A stretch of DNA of 49,005 nucleotides from Halonatronum saccharophilum DSM 13868. GTDB taxonomy: Bacteria; Bacillota; Halanaerobiia; Halobacteroidales; Halobacteroidaceae. The stretch spans positions 39,619-88,623 of the forward strand of contig NZ_KI912092.1 in assembly GCF_000517025.1 (NCBI RefSeq), written 5' to 3'. Numbering within the stretch: the stretch's first letter is position 1; each line of letters begins with the position of its first letter. Position numbers and translations under genes: made by a program. Shown here in pieces: positions 1 to 6,447 of this stretch. The notes below the pieces were generated by a model. It searched no databases. It was not told where the DNA came from and saw nothing but the letters and a program-made list of their open reading frames with translations.

Positions 1-30
1 ACACACTTAGATATATAAGGGTGATTAAAA

Positions 31-108
31 TGGGGTGGATAATGGGATTCGAACCCACGACCTCAGGAGCCACAATCCTGCGCTCTAACCAACTGAGCTA
101 CATCCACC
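31..108 (-). tRNA. tRNA-His (GTG)
   Basis: Read on the minus strand this folds as a full cloverleaf. The anticodon loop is TTGTGGC, giving anticodon GTG (His). The first G (108) can act as the encoded G-1 paired with C73, the hallmark of bacterial tRNA-His, and the 3' CCA is encoded (33-31). The T loop TTCGAAT is canonical. It is the last tRNA of the minus-strand array and looks functional. Confidence 0.95.
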
Positions 109-136
109 ACGATATTTAATTAATACTTAATTTAAA

Positions 137-213
137 TGGCATGCCTGGGAGGATTCGAACCTCCGACCTACGGCTTAGAAGGCCGTTGCTCTATCCAGCT
201 GAGCTACAAGCAC
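137..213 (-). tRNA. tRNA-Arg (TCT)
   Basis: Minus-strand cloverleaf with anticodon stem ACGGC/GCCGT and loop CTTCTAA, so anticodon TCT (Arg). D arm, T loop (TTCGAAT) and encoded CCA (139-137) are normal. The acceptor stem is weak: 5' GTGCTTG against 3' CAGGCAT pairs only with wobbles at G1-U72 and U5-G68. It sits next to a decayed tRNA-Gly, so early decay of this copy is possible, but it is probably still foldable. Confidence 0.9.
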
Positions 214-229
214 ACAATAAATTAATGGA

Positions 230-303
230 TATGGGAATCCGGACTAGATCCGGTGACTCCCAGCTCGGAAGGATGGTGCTCTAGCCACCTGAGCTACTCC
301 CGC
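230..303 (-). pseudogene. decayed tRNA-Gly (TCC)
   Basis: Aligns along its length with the tRNA-Gly that begins at 48955, and keeps anticodon TCC. Damage: a mismatch in the anticodon stem (CCATC/GCTGG), a T loop beginning ATC instead of TTC, an A-A mismatch at 49-65, a C2-A71 mismatch and G1-U72 wobble in the acceptor stem, and no properly placed CCA. Most likely a tRNA pseudogene. A specialised non-translational tRNA-Gly is a less likely alternative because the acceptor stem is broken. Confidence 0.8.
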
Positions 304-318
304 GCATTCATTTAATTA

Positions 319-397
319 ATAGTTGATAGTGGATAATTGATAGTAAATAAATAGAAAAATTATAGACTATCAATTTTAAATTATCGATCGTCAACTG
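319..397. repeat. heptamer-array repeat, ATTGATA type, between tRNA-Pro and tRNA-Gly
   Basis: Two inverted arrays of ATTGATA-like words flank an AT-rich centre. About 90% identical, in opposite orientation, to the spacer at 48861-48940 in the other tRNA-Pro/tRNA-Gly block. Belongs to the dispersed repeat family described in the findings. Confidence 0.75.
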
Positions 398-404
398 ATT
401 TTAA

Positions 405-481
405 TGGTAGGAGCAGCAGGATTTGAACCTGCGACCCCCTGGTCCCAAACCAGGTGCGCTACCAAACTGCGCCATGCTCCG
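405..481 (-). tRNA. tRNA-Pro (TGG)
   Basis: Cloverleaf with anticodon loop TTTGGGA (TGG, Pro), T loop TTCAAAT and encoded CCA (407-405). The body is identical to the plus-strand tRNA-Pro at 48777-48853 except for position 72, where G has become T. This turns the terminal acceptor pair C1-G72 into a C-U mismatch. Possibly still functional, but it carries the first sign of the decay that has destroyed its tRNA-Gly neighbour. Confidence 0.9.
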
Positions 482-519
482 ATACTTAATTTATCACTTT
501 TTTCCTAGCGACATCTAAT

Positions 520-548
520 AGTATAACCAAAAAGTATAATAAGGTCAA
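520..548 (-). promoter_or_regulatory. sigma-A-type promoter of the minus-strand tRNA array
   Basis: On the minus strand: -35 TTGACC (548-543), 17-nt spacer, -10 TATACT (525-520), about 40 nt upstream of tRNA-Pro. Unrelated in sequence to the promoter of the duplicate tRNA block at 48707-48735. Confidence 0.75.
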
Positions 549-552
549 AAAC

Positions 553-584
553 AAAAAACCCGCTTAAAGTTGATTAAACGGGTT
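553..584 (-). terminator. rho-independent terminator after the rph-rdgB-phosphoesterase operon
   Basis: Arms 557-567 and 574-584 (AACCCG.TTAA / TTAA.CGGGTT, one mismatch). On the minus strand a T-rich tract follows. It lies 50 nt past the phosphoesterase stop and directly before the tRNA promoter, insulating the two units. Confidence 0.8.
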
Positions 585-635
585 TATCTTTTAATAACTC
601 ATTTTTTATATCAAAAACTACCTTTTTTAATATTA

Positions 636-1121
636 TTAAAAATCACAATGCTTATACTTTATCCCCTCATTATTTATCTCAATAACACCATAAGAAGGAG
701 GCCAACCATCCCGAGGTAAACTTATACTTCCAGGATTAAAAAAAATAACTCCATCCTCTTTTTGAGCATAACGACAATGAGTATGACCAAAGATAACAAT
801 ATCAGCCTCTACCTCTTTTGCTCTATAATATAACCTATCTATCCCATACTTAATATTATATTTATGACCATGCGTCAGAAGAATTACCTTCCCTCCTACT
901 TCAAAGACTAACTCTTCACTATAAGTACTATTAAAATCACAGTTACCCCTTACTGCTAAAACCTTAAAATCACCTTTTCTACTTTGAACTTCCTTTAAAT
1001 CACCTACTACATCACCAGCATACAGAAGATAATCAACTCCTTTTAAATCCTTTACGACCTTAGCCATCCTTTCTCCTCTTCCGTGGGCATCACTAAATAC
1101 AGCTAATTTCATCTTAATCAT
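636..1121 (-). CDS. YfcE/MJ0936-type metallophosphoesterase
   Basis: A 161-aa calcineurin-like phosphoesterase of the small YfcE/YsnB/MJ0936 group, which hydrolyse phosphodiesters with two metal ions; the cellular substrate is unknown. Metal-binding signatures are all present: D11-x-H13, GD 36-37, GNCD 59-62, THGH 83-86 and GHTH 112-115. Length is typical and there is no signal peptide, so it is cytoplasmic. It is the third gene of the conserved Firmicute order rph-rdgB-phosphoesterase and overlaps the rdgB stop by 8 nt, suggesting translational coupling. An AAGG ribosome site lies 5 nt before the chosen ATG; the ATG three codons later is possible. Confidence 0.9.
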   Translation of the reverse strand: MIKMKLAVFSDAHGRGERMAKVVKDLKGVDYLLYAGDVVGDLKEVQSRKGDFKVLAVRGNCDFNSTYSEELVFEVGGKVILLTHGHKYNIKYGIDRLYYRAKEVEADIVIFGHTHCRYAQKEDGVIFFNPGSISLPRDGWPPSYGVIEINNEGIKYKHCDF

Positions 1122-1710
1122 CCAAACCTTTTCTTAAGAATTCTTTTAACTCAACTAAGGCGTTGGCCCTGTGACTTATCTCATTCTTAATTTCAGCTCC
1201 AATTTGAGCAAAGGTCCTCTCATATCCTTTGGGTATAAAAAGTGGATCATAGCCAAAACCTTCTTCCCCTTTTTCTTCAAAGCCTATACTTCCATAACAT
1301 CTTCCTTCAAAAATTTCCTCTCTACCATCAGTAAATACTAGAGCTATAGAGGAGATAAAGTAGGCTGATCTCTCCTCTACGGGAACTCCTTTCAATAATT
1401 CAAGTAATTTCTTATTATTTTCTTTATCAGTTGCTCCTTCACCAGCAAAGCGTGCAGAATATACTCCCGGCTTTCCATCTAGTACATCTACAACCAAACC
1501 AGAGTCATCAGCTAAAGTGGGCATCTTTGTATATTCACAAATCTCTCTAGCCTTCTTTAGGGCATTTCCTTTAAACTCTTTACTATCTTCAACAACCTCT
1601 GGTATATCTCCTATATCTAGCTTAGATATGAGATCTATATTATTACCCTTTAAAATCTTCTTCATTTCTTCTATCTTATGTAAATTTCCTGTTGCTAAAA
1701 AAAACTTCAT
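1114..1710 (-). CDS. rdgB: XTP/dITP diphosphatase (RdgB/HAM1)
   Basis: A 198-aa house-cleaning nucleotide pyrophosphatase that hydrolyses XTP, ITP and dITP to monophosphates so that deaminated purines are not incorporated. Family motifs are clear: TGN at 7-9, ADDSG at 67-71, FGYDP at 152-156 and SHRA at 179-182. Length is normal for the family. It starts 2 nt after the rph stop and overlaps the downstream phosphoesterase gene, so the three form one operon. Confidence 0.96.
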   Translation of the reverse strand: MKFFLATGNLHKIEEMKKILKGNNIDLISKLDIGDIPEVVEDSKEFKGNALKKAREICEYTKMPTLADDSGLVVDVLDGKPGVYSARFAGEGATDKENNKKLLELLKGVPVEERSAYFISSIALVFTDGREEIFEGRCYGSIGFEEKGEEGFGYDPLFIPKGYERTFAQIGAEIKNEISHRANALVELKEFLRKGLDD

Positions 1711-1712
1711 AC

Positions 1713-2459
1713 CTATTCCTCCTCAACCAACTTCACTTTATCACCTAAAGCATCCTTTTGAAGATCAACTAACTCTTTAATCCCTTTATGGGCCAACCCT
1801 ACTAACTCAAAGAGGTTATCTTTTGAAAATGGACTTTCTTCTCCTGTACCTTGAACTTCAATCACTCCACCCTTACCAGTCATAACCATATTCATATCTA
1901 CTTTGGCATTAGAATCTTCACCATAGCAAAGATCTAACAACAATTCATCATCAACAATCCCTACACTTACTGCTGCTACAAATTCATTTACTGGAACCTT
2001 CTTAATCATCCCTTTATCTAACATATGAGACAGTGCATCAATCAAAGCGACAAATGCTCCAGTAATTGAAGCTGTTCTAGTACCACCATCTGCTTGAATA
2101 ACATCACAATCAATCCAAATTGTTCTCTCGCCAAGAGCTTTTAAATCAACAACAGAACGAAGAGCTCTCCCAATTAGCCTTTGTATCTCTTGGGTCCGAC
2201 CACTAAGCTTACCTTTTGCTGCTTCTCTAATATTCCTATTTTGAGTTGCCCTAGGTAACATTGAGTATTCAGCAGTCAACCATCCTTTACCTTGACCACG
2301 TAAAAAATAAGGAACTCTATCTTCTACTGAAGCATTACAGATAACCTTTGTTGAACCTGCTTCAATCAAAACAGAGCCTTCTGCATATTCTGTATAATTT
2401 CTAGTTATCTTTATATCACGCAACTGATCTTTACTTTCTCTTCCATCTACTCTTATCAT
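1713..2459 (-). CDS. rph: ribonuclease PH
   Basis: A 248-aa phosphorolytic 3'-5' exoribonuclease that trims tRNA 3' ends using inorganic phosphate. It begins with the family hallmark RVDGR, has [19 protein letters not shown] at 54-72, and carries the phosphate-binding region [15 protein letters not shown] around 116-130. GGGAGAG lies 8 nt before the ATG. First gene of the rph-rdgB-phosphoesterase operon. A composite repeat (2486-2630) occupies the upstream gap, so its promoter must lie in or beside that repeat. Confidence 0.97.
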   Translation of the reverse strand: MIRVDGRESKDQLRDIKITRNYTEYAEGSVLIEAGSTKVICNASVEDRVPYFLRGQGKGWLTAEYSMLPRATQNRNIREAAKGKLSGRTQEIQRLIGRALRSVVDLKALGERTIWIDCDVIQADGGTRTASITGAFVALIDALSHMLDKGMIKKVPVNEFVAAVSVGIVDDELLLDLCYGEDSNAKVDMNMVMTGKGGVIEVQGTGEESPFSKDNLFELVGLAHKGIKELVDLQKDALGDKVKLVEEE

Positions 2460-2485
2460 TATAATATCTCTCCCTTATAAATTCT

Positions 2486-2630
2486 TATAGTAATATAGTT
2501 AACTAGCTACTTGCTACTAGTTACTTGCTATTGGCCAAACCTCCACCATTAAAGTAGGGTTTAATGTTACTTAGCTAAAAGCCAACAGCTAGAGGCTAGC
2601 AGCTAATAAAGCTATGGTTTATTACTATTA
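2486..2630. repeat. composite interspersed repeat (TACTTGC / GGCTAGC word type)
   Basis: Left end TAGTAATATAGTT, then heptamers such as TACTTGC; right part holds heptamers such as GGCTAGC, then AATAAAGC and the closing TTTATTACTATT. Occupies most of the 216-nt gap between the fumarase beta gene and rph. A divergent member of the family: the core is less recognisable than in other copies. Confidence 0.65.
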
Positions 2631-2675
2631 TTCTTTCAATAAAACAAAATAATTATCCTCTTTATCCTAAACCTC

Positions 2676-3215
2676 TTAGACAGCCTCTCTATTATATAGG
2701 TTATTCCCTTTACTGTCTATTACACAAATTAAAGGTAAATTATCAACCTTTAATTTTCTTACTGCTTCTGTTCCTAAATCTTTATAGGCTATCACTTCAG
2801 CCTCTTTGATTGATTTGGCTATTAAAGCAGCAGCACCACCAATAGCAGCTAAATAAACTGCTCCTTCTTCTTTCATTGTATCTATAACCTCTTGGTTTCT
2901 AGCACCTTTACCAATCATAATCTTTAACCCTTCTTTTAATAATCGTGGAGCAAAGGGATCCATTCGATAACTGGTCGTTGGCCCGGCAGAACCAATGACT
3001 TGCCCAGGTTTTGCTGGACACGGGCCAACATAATAAATCCCTTGGCCCTCAAGCTTAAAAGGTAACTCTTCACCTTTATCCAAAGCTTCGATCATTCTCT
3101 TATGAGCAGCATCCCTACCAGTATAGATTATCCCAGATAATAATATTCTATCTCCTGCTCTTAACTCCCTAACCTCTTCTGTACTAAGAGGAGTAGTCAC
3201 TCTAATCTCTCCCAC
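2676..3215 (-). CDS. class I fumarate hydratase, beta (C-terminal) subunit
   Basis: A 179-aa protein matching the C-terminal domain of iron-sulfur fumarases and tartrate dehydratases, here a separate polypeptide as in many anaerobes. It carries GSAGPTTSYRMDPFAP at 75-90 and GKG at 102-104, the swivelling-domain regions that close the active site. The alpha subunit lies just upstream, so together they should form a heteromeric [4Fe-4S] fumarase interconverting fumarate and malate. The start is GTG with GGGAGG upstream. A repeat separates the two subunit genes. L-tartrate dehydratase is the alternative activity, but no tartrate genes are nearby. Confidence 0.9.
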   Translation of the reverse strand: MGEIRVTTPLSTEEVRELRAGDRILLSGIIYTGRDAAHKRMIEALDKGEELPFKLEGQGIYYVGPCPAKPGQVIGSAGPTTSYRMDPFAPRLLKEGLKIMIGKGARNQEVIDTMKEEGAVYLAAIGGAAALIAKSIKEAEVIAYKDLGTEAVRKLKVDNLPLICVIDSKGNNLYNREAV

Positions 3216-3237
3216 TTAAATACCTCCCTTTTATTTC

Positions 3238-3324
3238 AATTGATAATTGATAGTGGACAATTGATAGTTAAAAGGCTTAAAATAATTTTACTCTTTTAAC
3301 TATCGATTATCAATTCTCAACTAT
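3238..3324. repeat. heptamer-array repeat, ATTGATA type, between fumarase genes
   Basis: Inverted arrays (TTGATAATTGATAGT on the left, ACTATCGATTATCAATT on the right) around an AT-rich core. It fills the 115-nt gap between two genes that are expected to be co-transcribed, so it is probably transcribed and able to fold as a long hairpin. Confidence 0.75.
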
Positions 3325-3330
3325 GAATTC

Positions 3331-4176
3331 TTATAAAACGATTTCCTTATGCCTTGCCACATGGCAATTAATATTAACCACTACTGGCAGGCCAGCTATA
3401 TGGGTTGGGAATGTTTCAATATTAACAGCTAAAGCAGTAGTAATTCCACCTAACCCTTGTGGTCCAATATCCAAAGCATTAACCTCTTCTAAAAGTTTTT
3501 CTTCTAACTCCTTAAATTTATCATCATTATTATGTACTCCTATTGGTCTAAGTAATGACTTTTTAGCCAAAAGTGCCGCCTTTTCTACAGTTCCACCAAT
3601 CCCTACCCCAACTACAATAGGAGGGCAAGGGTTTGGCCCAGCCTCTTTTACAACCTTTAGTACAAATTCTTTTAGACCACCTACTCCATCAGTAGGTCGC
3701 ATCATCTTTAATTGGGACATATTCTCACTGCCAAAACCCTTAGGTGCTACATTAATCTTTAGCTTATCCCCAGGAACTATCTCAGTATGAATTATAGCAG
3801 GAGTATTGTCTTCAGTATTTTTTCGATCTATTAAAGGATCCTTTACAACAGACTTTCTTAAATAGCCCCTCTCATAACCTTCTCTAACCCCTTTATTTAT
3901 AGCTTTATATAAATCCCCTCCAACAACCCTTACATCTTGTCCTAATTCCAAAAAGACAACTGCTATTCCAGTATCCTGACAGATTGGAACCTCATCCCGC
4001 TTAGCAATCTTAGCATTTTCAAGAAGTATCTTTAATACCTCCTTTGCTACAGGATTATCTTCCCTTTCATAACCCCTCTTGTATTCCTTTATTATATCAT
4101 CACCTAAATTATAGTTCGCATCAATACAGAGCTTAGCAACTTCATTACTAATATCTTCAACCCTTATCTCTCTCAT
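3331..4176 (-). CDS. class I fumarate hydratase, alpha (N-terminal) subunit
   Basis: A 281-aa protein of the iron-sulfur fumarase N-terminal family. The three cysteines expected to hold the labile [4Fe-4S] cluster are visible: C66 in PICQDTG, C184 in GPNPCPP and C271 in NINCHVARH. It pairs with the beta subunit encoded directly downstream. Oxygen-sensitive class I fumarase fits an obligate anaerobe. GGAGG sits 6 nt before the ATG. Tartrate dehydratase alpha is the alternative. Confidence 0.92.
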   Translation of the reverse strand: MREIRVEDISNEVAKLCIDANYNLGDDIIKEYKRGYEREDNPVAKEVLKILLENAKIAKRDEVPICQDTGIAVVFLELGQDVRVVGGDLYKAINKGVREGYERGYLRKSVVKDPLIDRKNTEDNTPAIIHTEIVPGDKLKINVAPKGFGSENMSQLKMMRPTDGVGGLKEFVLKVVKEAGPNPCPPIVVGVGIGGTVEKAALLAKKSLLRPIGVHNNDDKFKELEEKLLEEVNALDIGPQGLGGITTALAVNIETFPTHIAGLPVVVNINCHVARHKEIVL

Positions 4177-4304
4177 AAAATCCTCCTTTGAATTACCCCT
4201 ACGCCTTCAATAAAATAATAAGATATTTAAGCTAAACCTCTATACTTATTATTTGCCCAAAATTTAAAGAAATCCTTTATTATAATCGATCATTATAGAT
4301 TTTA

Positions 4305-5045
4305 TCAAATATTATATACCCCATTAATATTGGCTAATTCAACATCAACTTCTCCATTTTCTATTTCTTTATCAATATCTGATTTTTTATAATATGAGCC
4401 CAAATGTGATAGCAGTAATTTATTTACTTTAGCCTTTTTAGCAAAGTTTATAGAATCTTTAACTGTCATATGACCCATCTTCCTCTTATCCTTATCTCTT
4501 TCTAATAAACTAGCTTCAGCTATCAATAAATCTGACTCTCTAACAAAACCTATTAACCCCTCATCCCAGCCTGTATCTGCAGTATAAGAGAGGGACTTGT
4601 CTTCTTTAAGCGCTTTCATAGCATAACACTCTTTAGGGTGGTTACTCCTCTTAAAAGAAAAATTCAAATCACCAAAATTTAATTTAGTATTTTCATCTAT
4701 CTGATTTAAATAATATTCTTCCTTCACCTTAGATCTAAGATAATCTAATTCTCTTCCCTCATCAAATGGAAGGTACACTGCCAATGCTTCTTTTCGTTTG
4801 CCTCTTTTTATGTCTAACATTATAGCATAATGAAGTGGCAAGAGGTCTAAAAAATGATCCTCGTGTAGATGGGAGATGATAATAGCAGTTATTTTATGAT
4901 AAGGTATAACTTTATTTAATCTTTCTAAAGTACCAGGGCCAACATCTATTAAGATATTCTGACCTCCATCTTGTAAAAGATAACTAGAACACCCTCCATC
5001 CTTAGTAGGAAAAGGGGAACGATTTCCTAAAACAGTTAACTTCAT
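4305..5045 (-). CDS. MBL-fold metallohydrolase (RNase Z-like subgroup)
   Basis: A 246-aa metallo-beta-lactamase-fold hydrolase. The metal motif HLHEDH is at 59-64, preceded by IDVGPGT near 33-39; D158 (YTADTG) and the late HLGSYY histidine complete a dinuclear zinc site. The opening (MKLTVLGNRSPFP) and length resemble stand-alone RNase Z-like or phosphodiesterase-like proteins rather than beta-lactamases. No signal peptide, so cytoplasmic. It appears to be a single-gene unit; 129 nt separate it from the fumarase alpha gene. Substrate cannot be stated. Confidence 0.85.
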   Translation of the reverse strand: MKLTVLGNRSPFPTKDGGCSSYLLQDGGQNILIDVGPGTLERLNKVIPYHKITAIIISHLHEDHFLDLLPLHYAIMLDIKRGKRKEALAVYLPFDEGRELDYLRSKVKEEYYLNQIDENTKLNFGDLNFSFKRSNHPKECYAMKALKEDKSLSYTADTGWDEGLIGFVRESDLLIAEASLLERDKDKRKMGHMTVKDSINFAKKAKVNKLLLSHLGSYYKKSDIDKEIENGEVDVELANINGVYNI

Positions 5046-5110
5046 TTTATACTCCTCCTTCTTTAAATTTCATTATTTAACATAACCTTCTTAGCTAAAT
5101 TTTATTGCTA

Positions 5111-5156
5111 TTAAAAAGGTTTGCTTCAATTTTAAAATTGAAGCAAACCTTTTTAA
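5111..5156. terminator. 46-nt perfect palindromic terminator
   Basis: A perfect inverted repeat centred at 5133/5134 whose outer ends are TTAAAAAGG and CCTTTTTAA. It begins 7 nt after the stop of the beta-barrel-like gene, so it terminates that transcript; by symmetry it can act on both strands. There is no spacer at the centre. Confidence 0.85.
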
Positions 5157-5163
5157 TAACCTT

Positions 5164-5985
5164 CTAAAAGCCAAAGCTAAACTTAGCTGTTATGGTAGGA
5201 CCCGAAAAGTTCTCAACTAGATCATCAACTTTAGTTCCAAAAATTTCAGCTTCCCCACTTAAATTATAAGTCAACAAATAGCCTGCTCCTAACTCAACTC
5301 CTGTAAACCCACCCAGTTTATAATATAAATCTACCCTAGGTTCAAAGAGAATAAAGCTACTCTCAAGGATACTACCAGCAGGATGATTAATAACATCTTC
5401 TGCATTATCAACCCTTCTATGACGCATCTCTAGCTTAGTACTACCTCCTCCAAGTAAAGCTCCAAAGGCGATATCTGTTCTTTTAGTAGCAAATAAGCCT
5501 TTTTGGTACAAAAACCCACCATAATTAATCTCTAAAGCAGCTCTTTTTTCTCCATCACTTGAAGAAAGCTTACCGCTTAAACCATAACCTCCAATTCGGC
5601 TCCCCTCTCTTGAGCCAATAACTCCACCACCACCAAATAAAATCATATCCTCACTTAAAGCTTTAAATTTAGCATCATCTCCAGTTAATACTTCATTTAA
5701 AGAGCTTAAATCCAACCTCAATAAACCAAGCATTGGACCACCATTGGCCCTGAAATTATCAAAGACAAATTCTAATTCAAAATTTTCATCAGAGTCTGCT
5801 AAAAATTCTTCCCCACCAACTCTGATTACCTTCCCCGACTCTTTATTATTAACTTTATCATCTTCATTAAACTCTATAACCTTTACATATTCATTGGCTT
5901 CATTGGCCCAAACATCTTCTCCACTAAAACTTAGTACTATTAGCATTGATAACACAATAAATAAAACTACTATCTTTTTCTCCAT
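5164..5985 (-). CDS. secreted beta-barrel-like protein, unknown function
   Basis: A 273-aa protein starting with a clear Sec signal peptide (MEKK, then about 20 hydrophobic residues, cleavage probably after VWA). The mature part has many alternating strands and a terminal aromatic (KFSFGF), as in outer-membrane beta-barrels; a glycine-rich block (GGGGVIGSREGSRIGGYG) is near 125-142. I do not recognise a family. The ATG at 5985 is chosen over the TTG directly before it because a G-run ribosome site is 4-5 nt upstream. It follows a decayed adhesin-like gene in the same direction and probably shares its promoter at 6329-6357. Confidence 0.75.
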   Translation of the reverse strand: MEKKIVVLFIVLSMLIVLSFSGEDVWANEANEYVKVIEFNEDDKVNNKESGKVIRVGGEEFLADSDENFELEFVFDNFRANGGPMLGLLRLDLSSLNEVLTGDDAKFKALSEDMILFGGGGVIGSREGSRIGGYGLSGKLSSSDGEKRAALEINYGGFLYQKGLFATKRTDIAFGALLGGGSTKLEMRHRRVDNAEDVINHPAGSILESSFILFEPRVDLYYKLGGFTGVELGAGYLLTYNLSGEAEIFGTKVDDLVENFSGPTITAKFSFGF

Positions 5986-6066
5986 CAAACCCCCCCTTTT
6001 TTACCTATTAATTTCTCTTTACAAGATAATTCCCTATATAAAAATATAACTTTTTCTGCCTCCTAA

Positions 6067-6295
6067 TCATTTACCTGAAATATCAATATTACCTGTAGAA
6101 GCCTCTATACTTAAATTTGCTTTACCTTCTCCTATAAAACTATCTAACTCTTTCTCCTCAAATTTATAAGCTTTTAACTCTAACCCGTTAAGGTTTAAAT
6201 TGCCTGTATTTGTCTTAGCCCTTAATCTAAGAGATGGATCATAAAGCCTAAGGCTTATAAGAATATAAAAACCAATAAAATAATTTTTTATACAC
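6067..6295 (-). pseudogene. remnant of a DUF4097-like adhesin gene
   Basis: A normal promoter (6329-6357) and GGGAGGAG ribosome site (6308-6301) lead to a GTG at 6295. That frame gives MYKKLFYWFLYSYKP and stops. In another frame an open stretch ends with RAKTNTGNLNLNGLELKAYK and SIEASTGNIDISGK before TGA at 6069-6067; the repeated TNTGN/ASTGN pattern is typical of the C-terminus of DUF4097 putative adhesins. I read this as a gene that lost its middle and shifted frame. Family assignment is by pattern only. Confidence 0.55.
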
Positions 6296-6328
6296 TCTAT
6301 CTCCTCCCTAAGTTTCTTACTTACTTTA

Positions 6329-6357
6329 ATATTAATTTCAATTACTTATATTGTCAA
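6329..6357 (-). promoter_or_regulatory. promoter for the adhesin remnant and barrel protein
   Basis: Minus strand: -35 TTGACA (6357-6352), 17-nt spacer, -10 TAATAT (6334-6329), followed by a strong ribosome site at 6308-6301. It now mainly serves the secreted protein at 5164-5985. Confidence 0.6.
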
Positions 6358-6408
6358 CCTTTTTCTAAAGTTATCTACAACTTTCAAAAAAAGCATATTT
6401 TCTTAACA

Positions 6409-6441
6409 ATAAAAAAAGAGTATCGCAATTGCGATACTCTT
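6409..6441 (-). terminator. terminator of the TAXI-TRAP operon
   Basis: Perfect 26-nt palindrome at 6416-6441 (arms AAGAGTATCGCAA / TTGCGATACTCTT) followed on the minus strand by a T-run. It starts 7 nt past the TRAP permease stop. Confidence 0.9.
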
Positions 6442-6447
6442 AATAGC

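Noticed and set aside
319-397. Could the short repeated words (ATTGATA and similar) be a CRISPR array?
   Set aside because: Units are 6-7 nt without spacers, arranged as inverted pairs; no cas genes are present.
3323-3790. Plus-strand open frame of 155 codons
   Set aside because: It is antisense to the fumarase alpha gene, whose three cluster cysteines and ribosome site make it the real gene.
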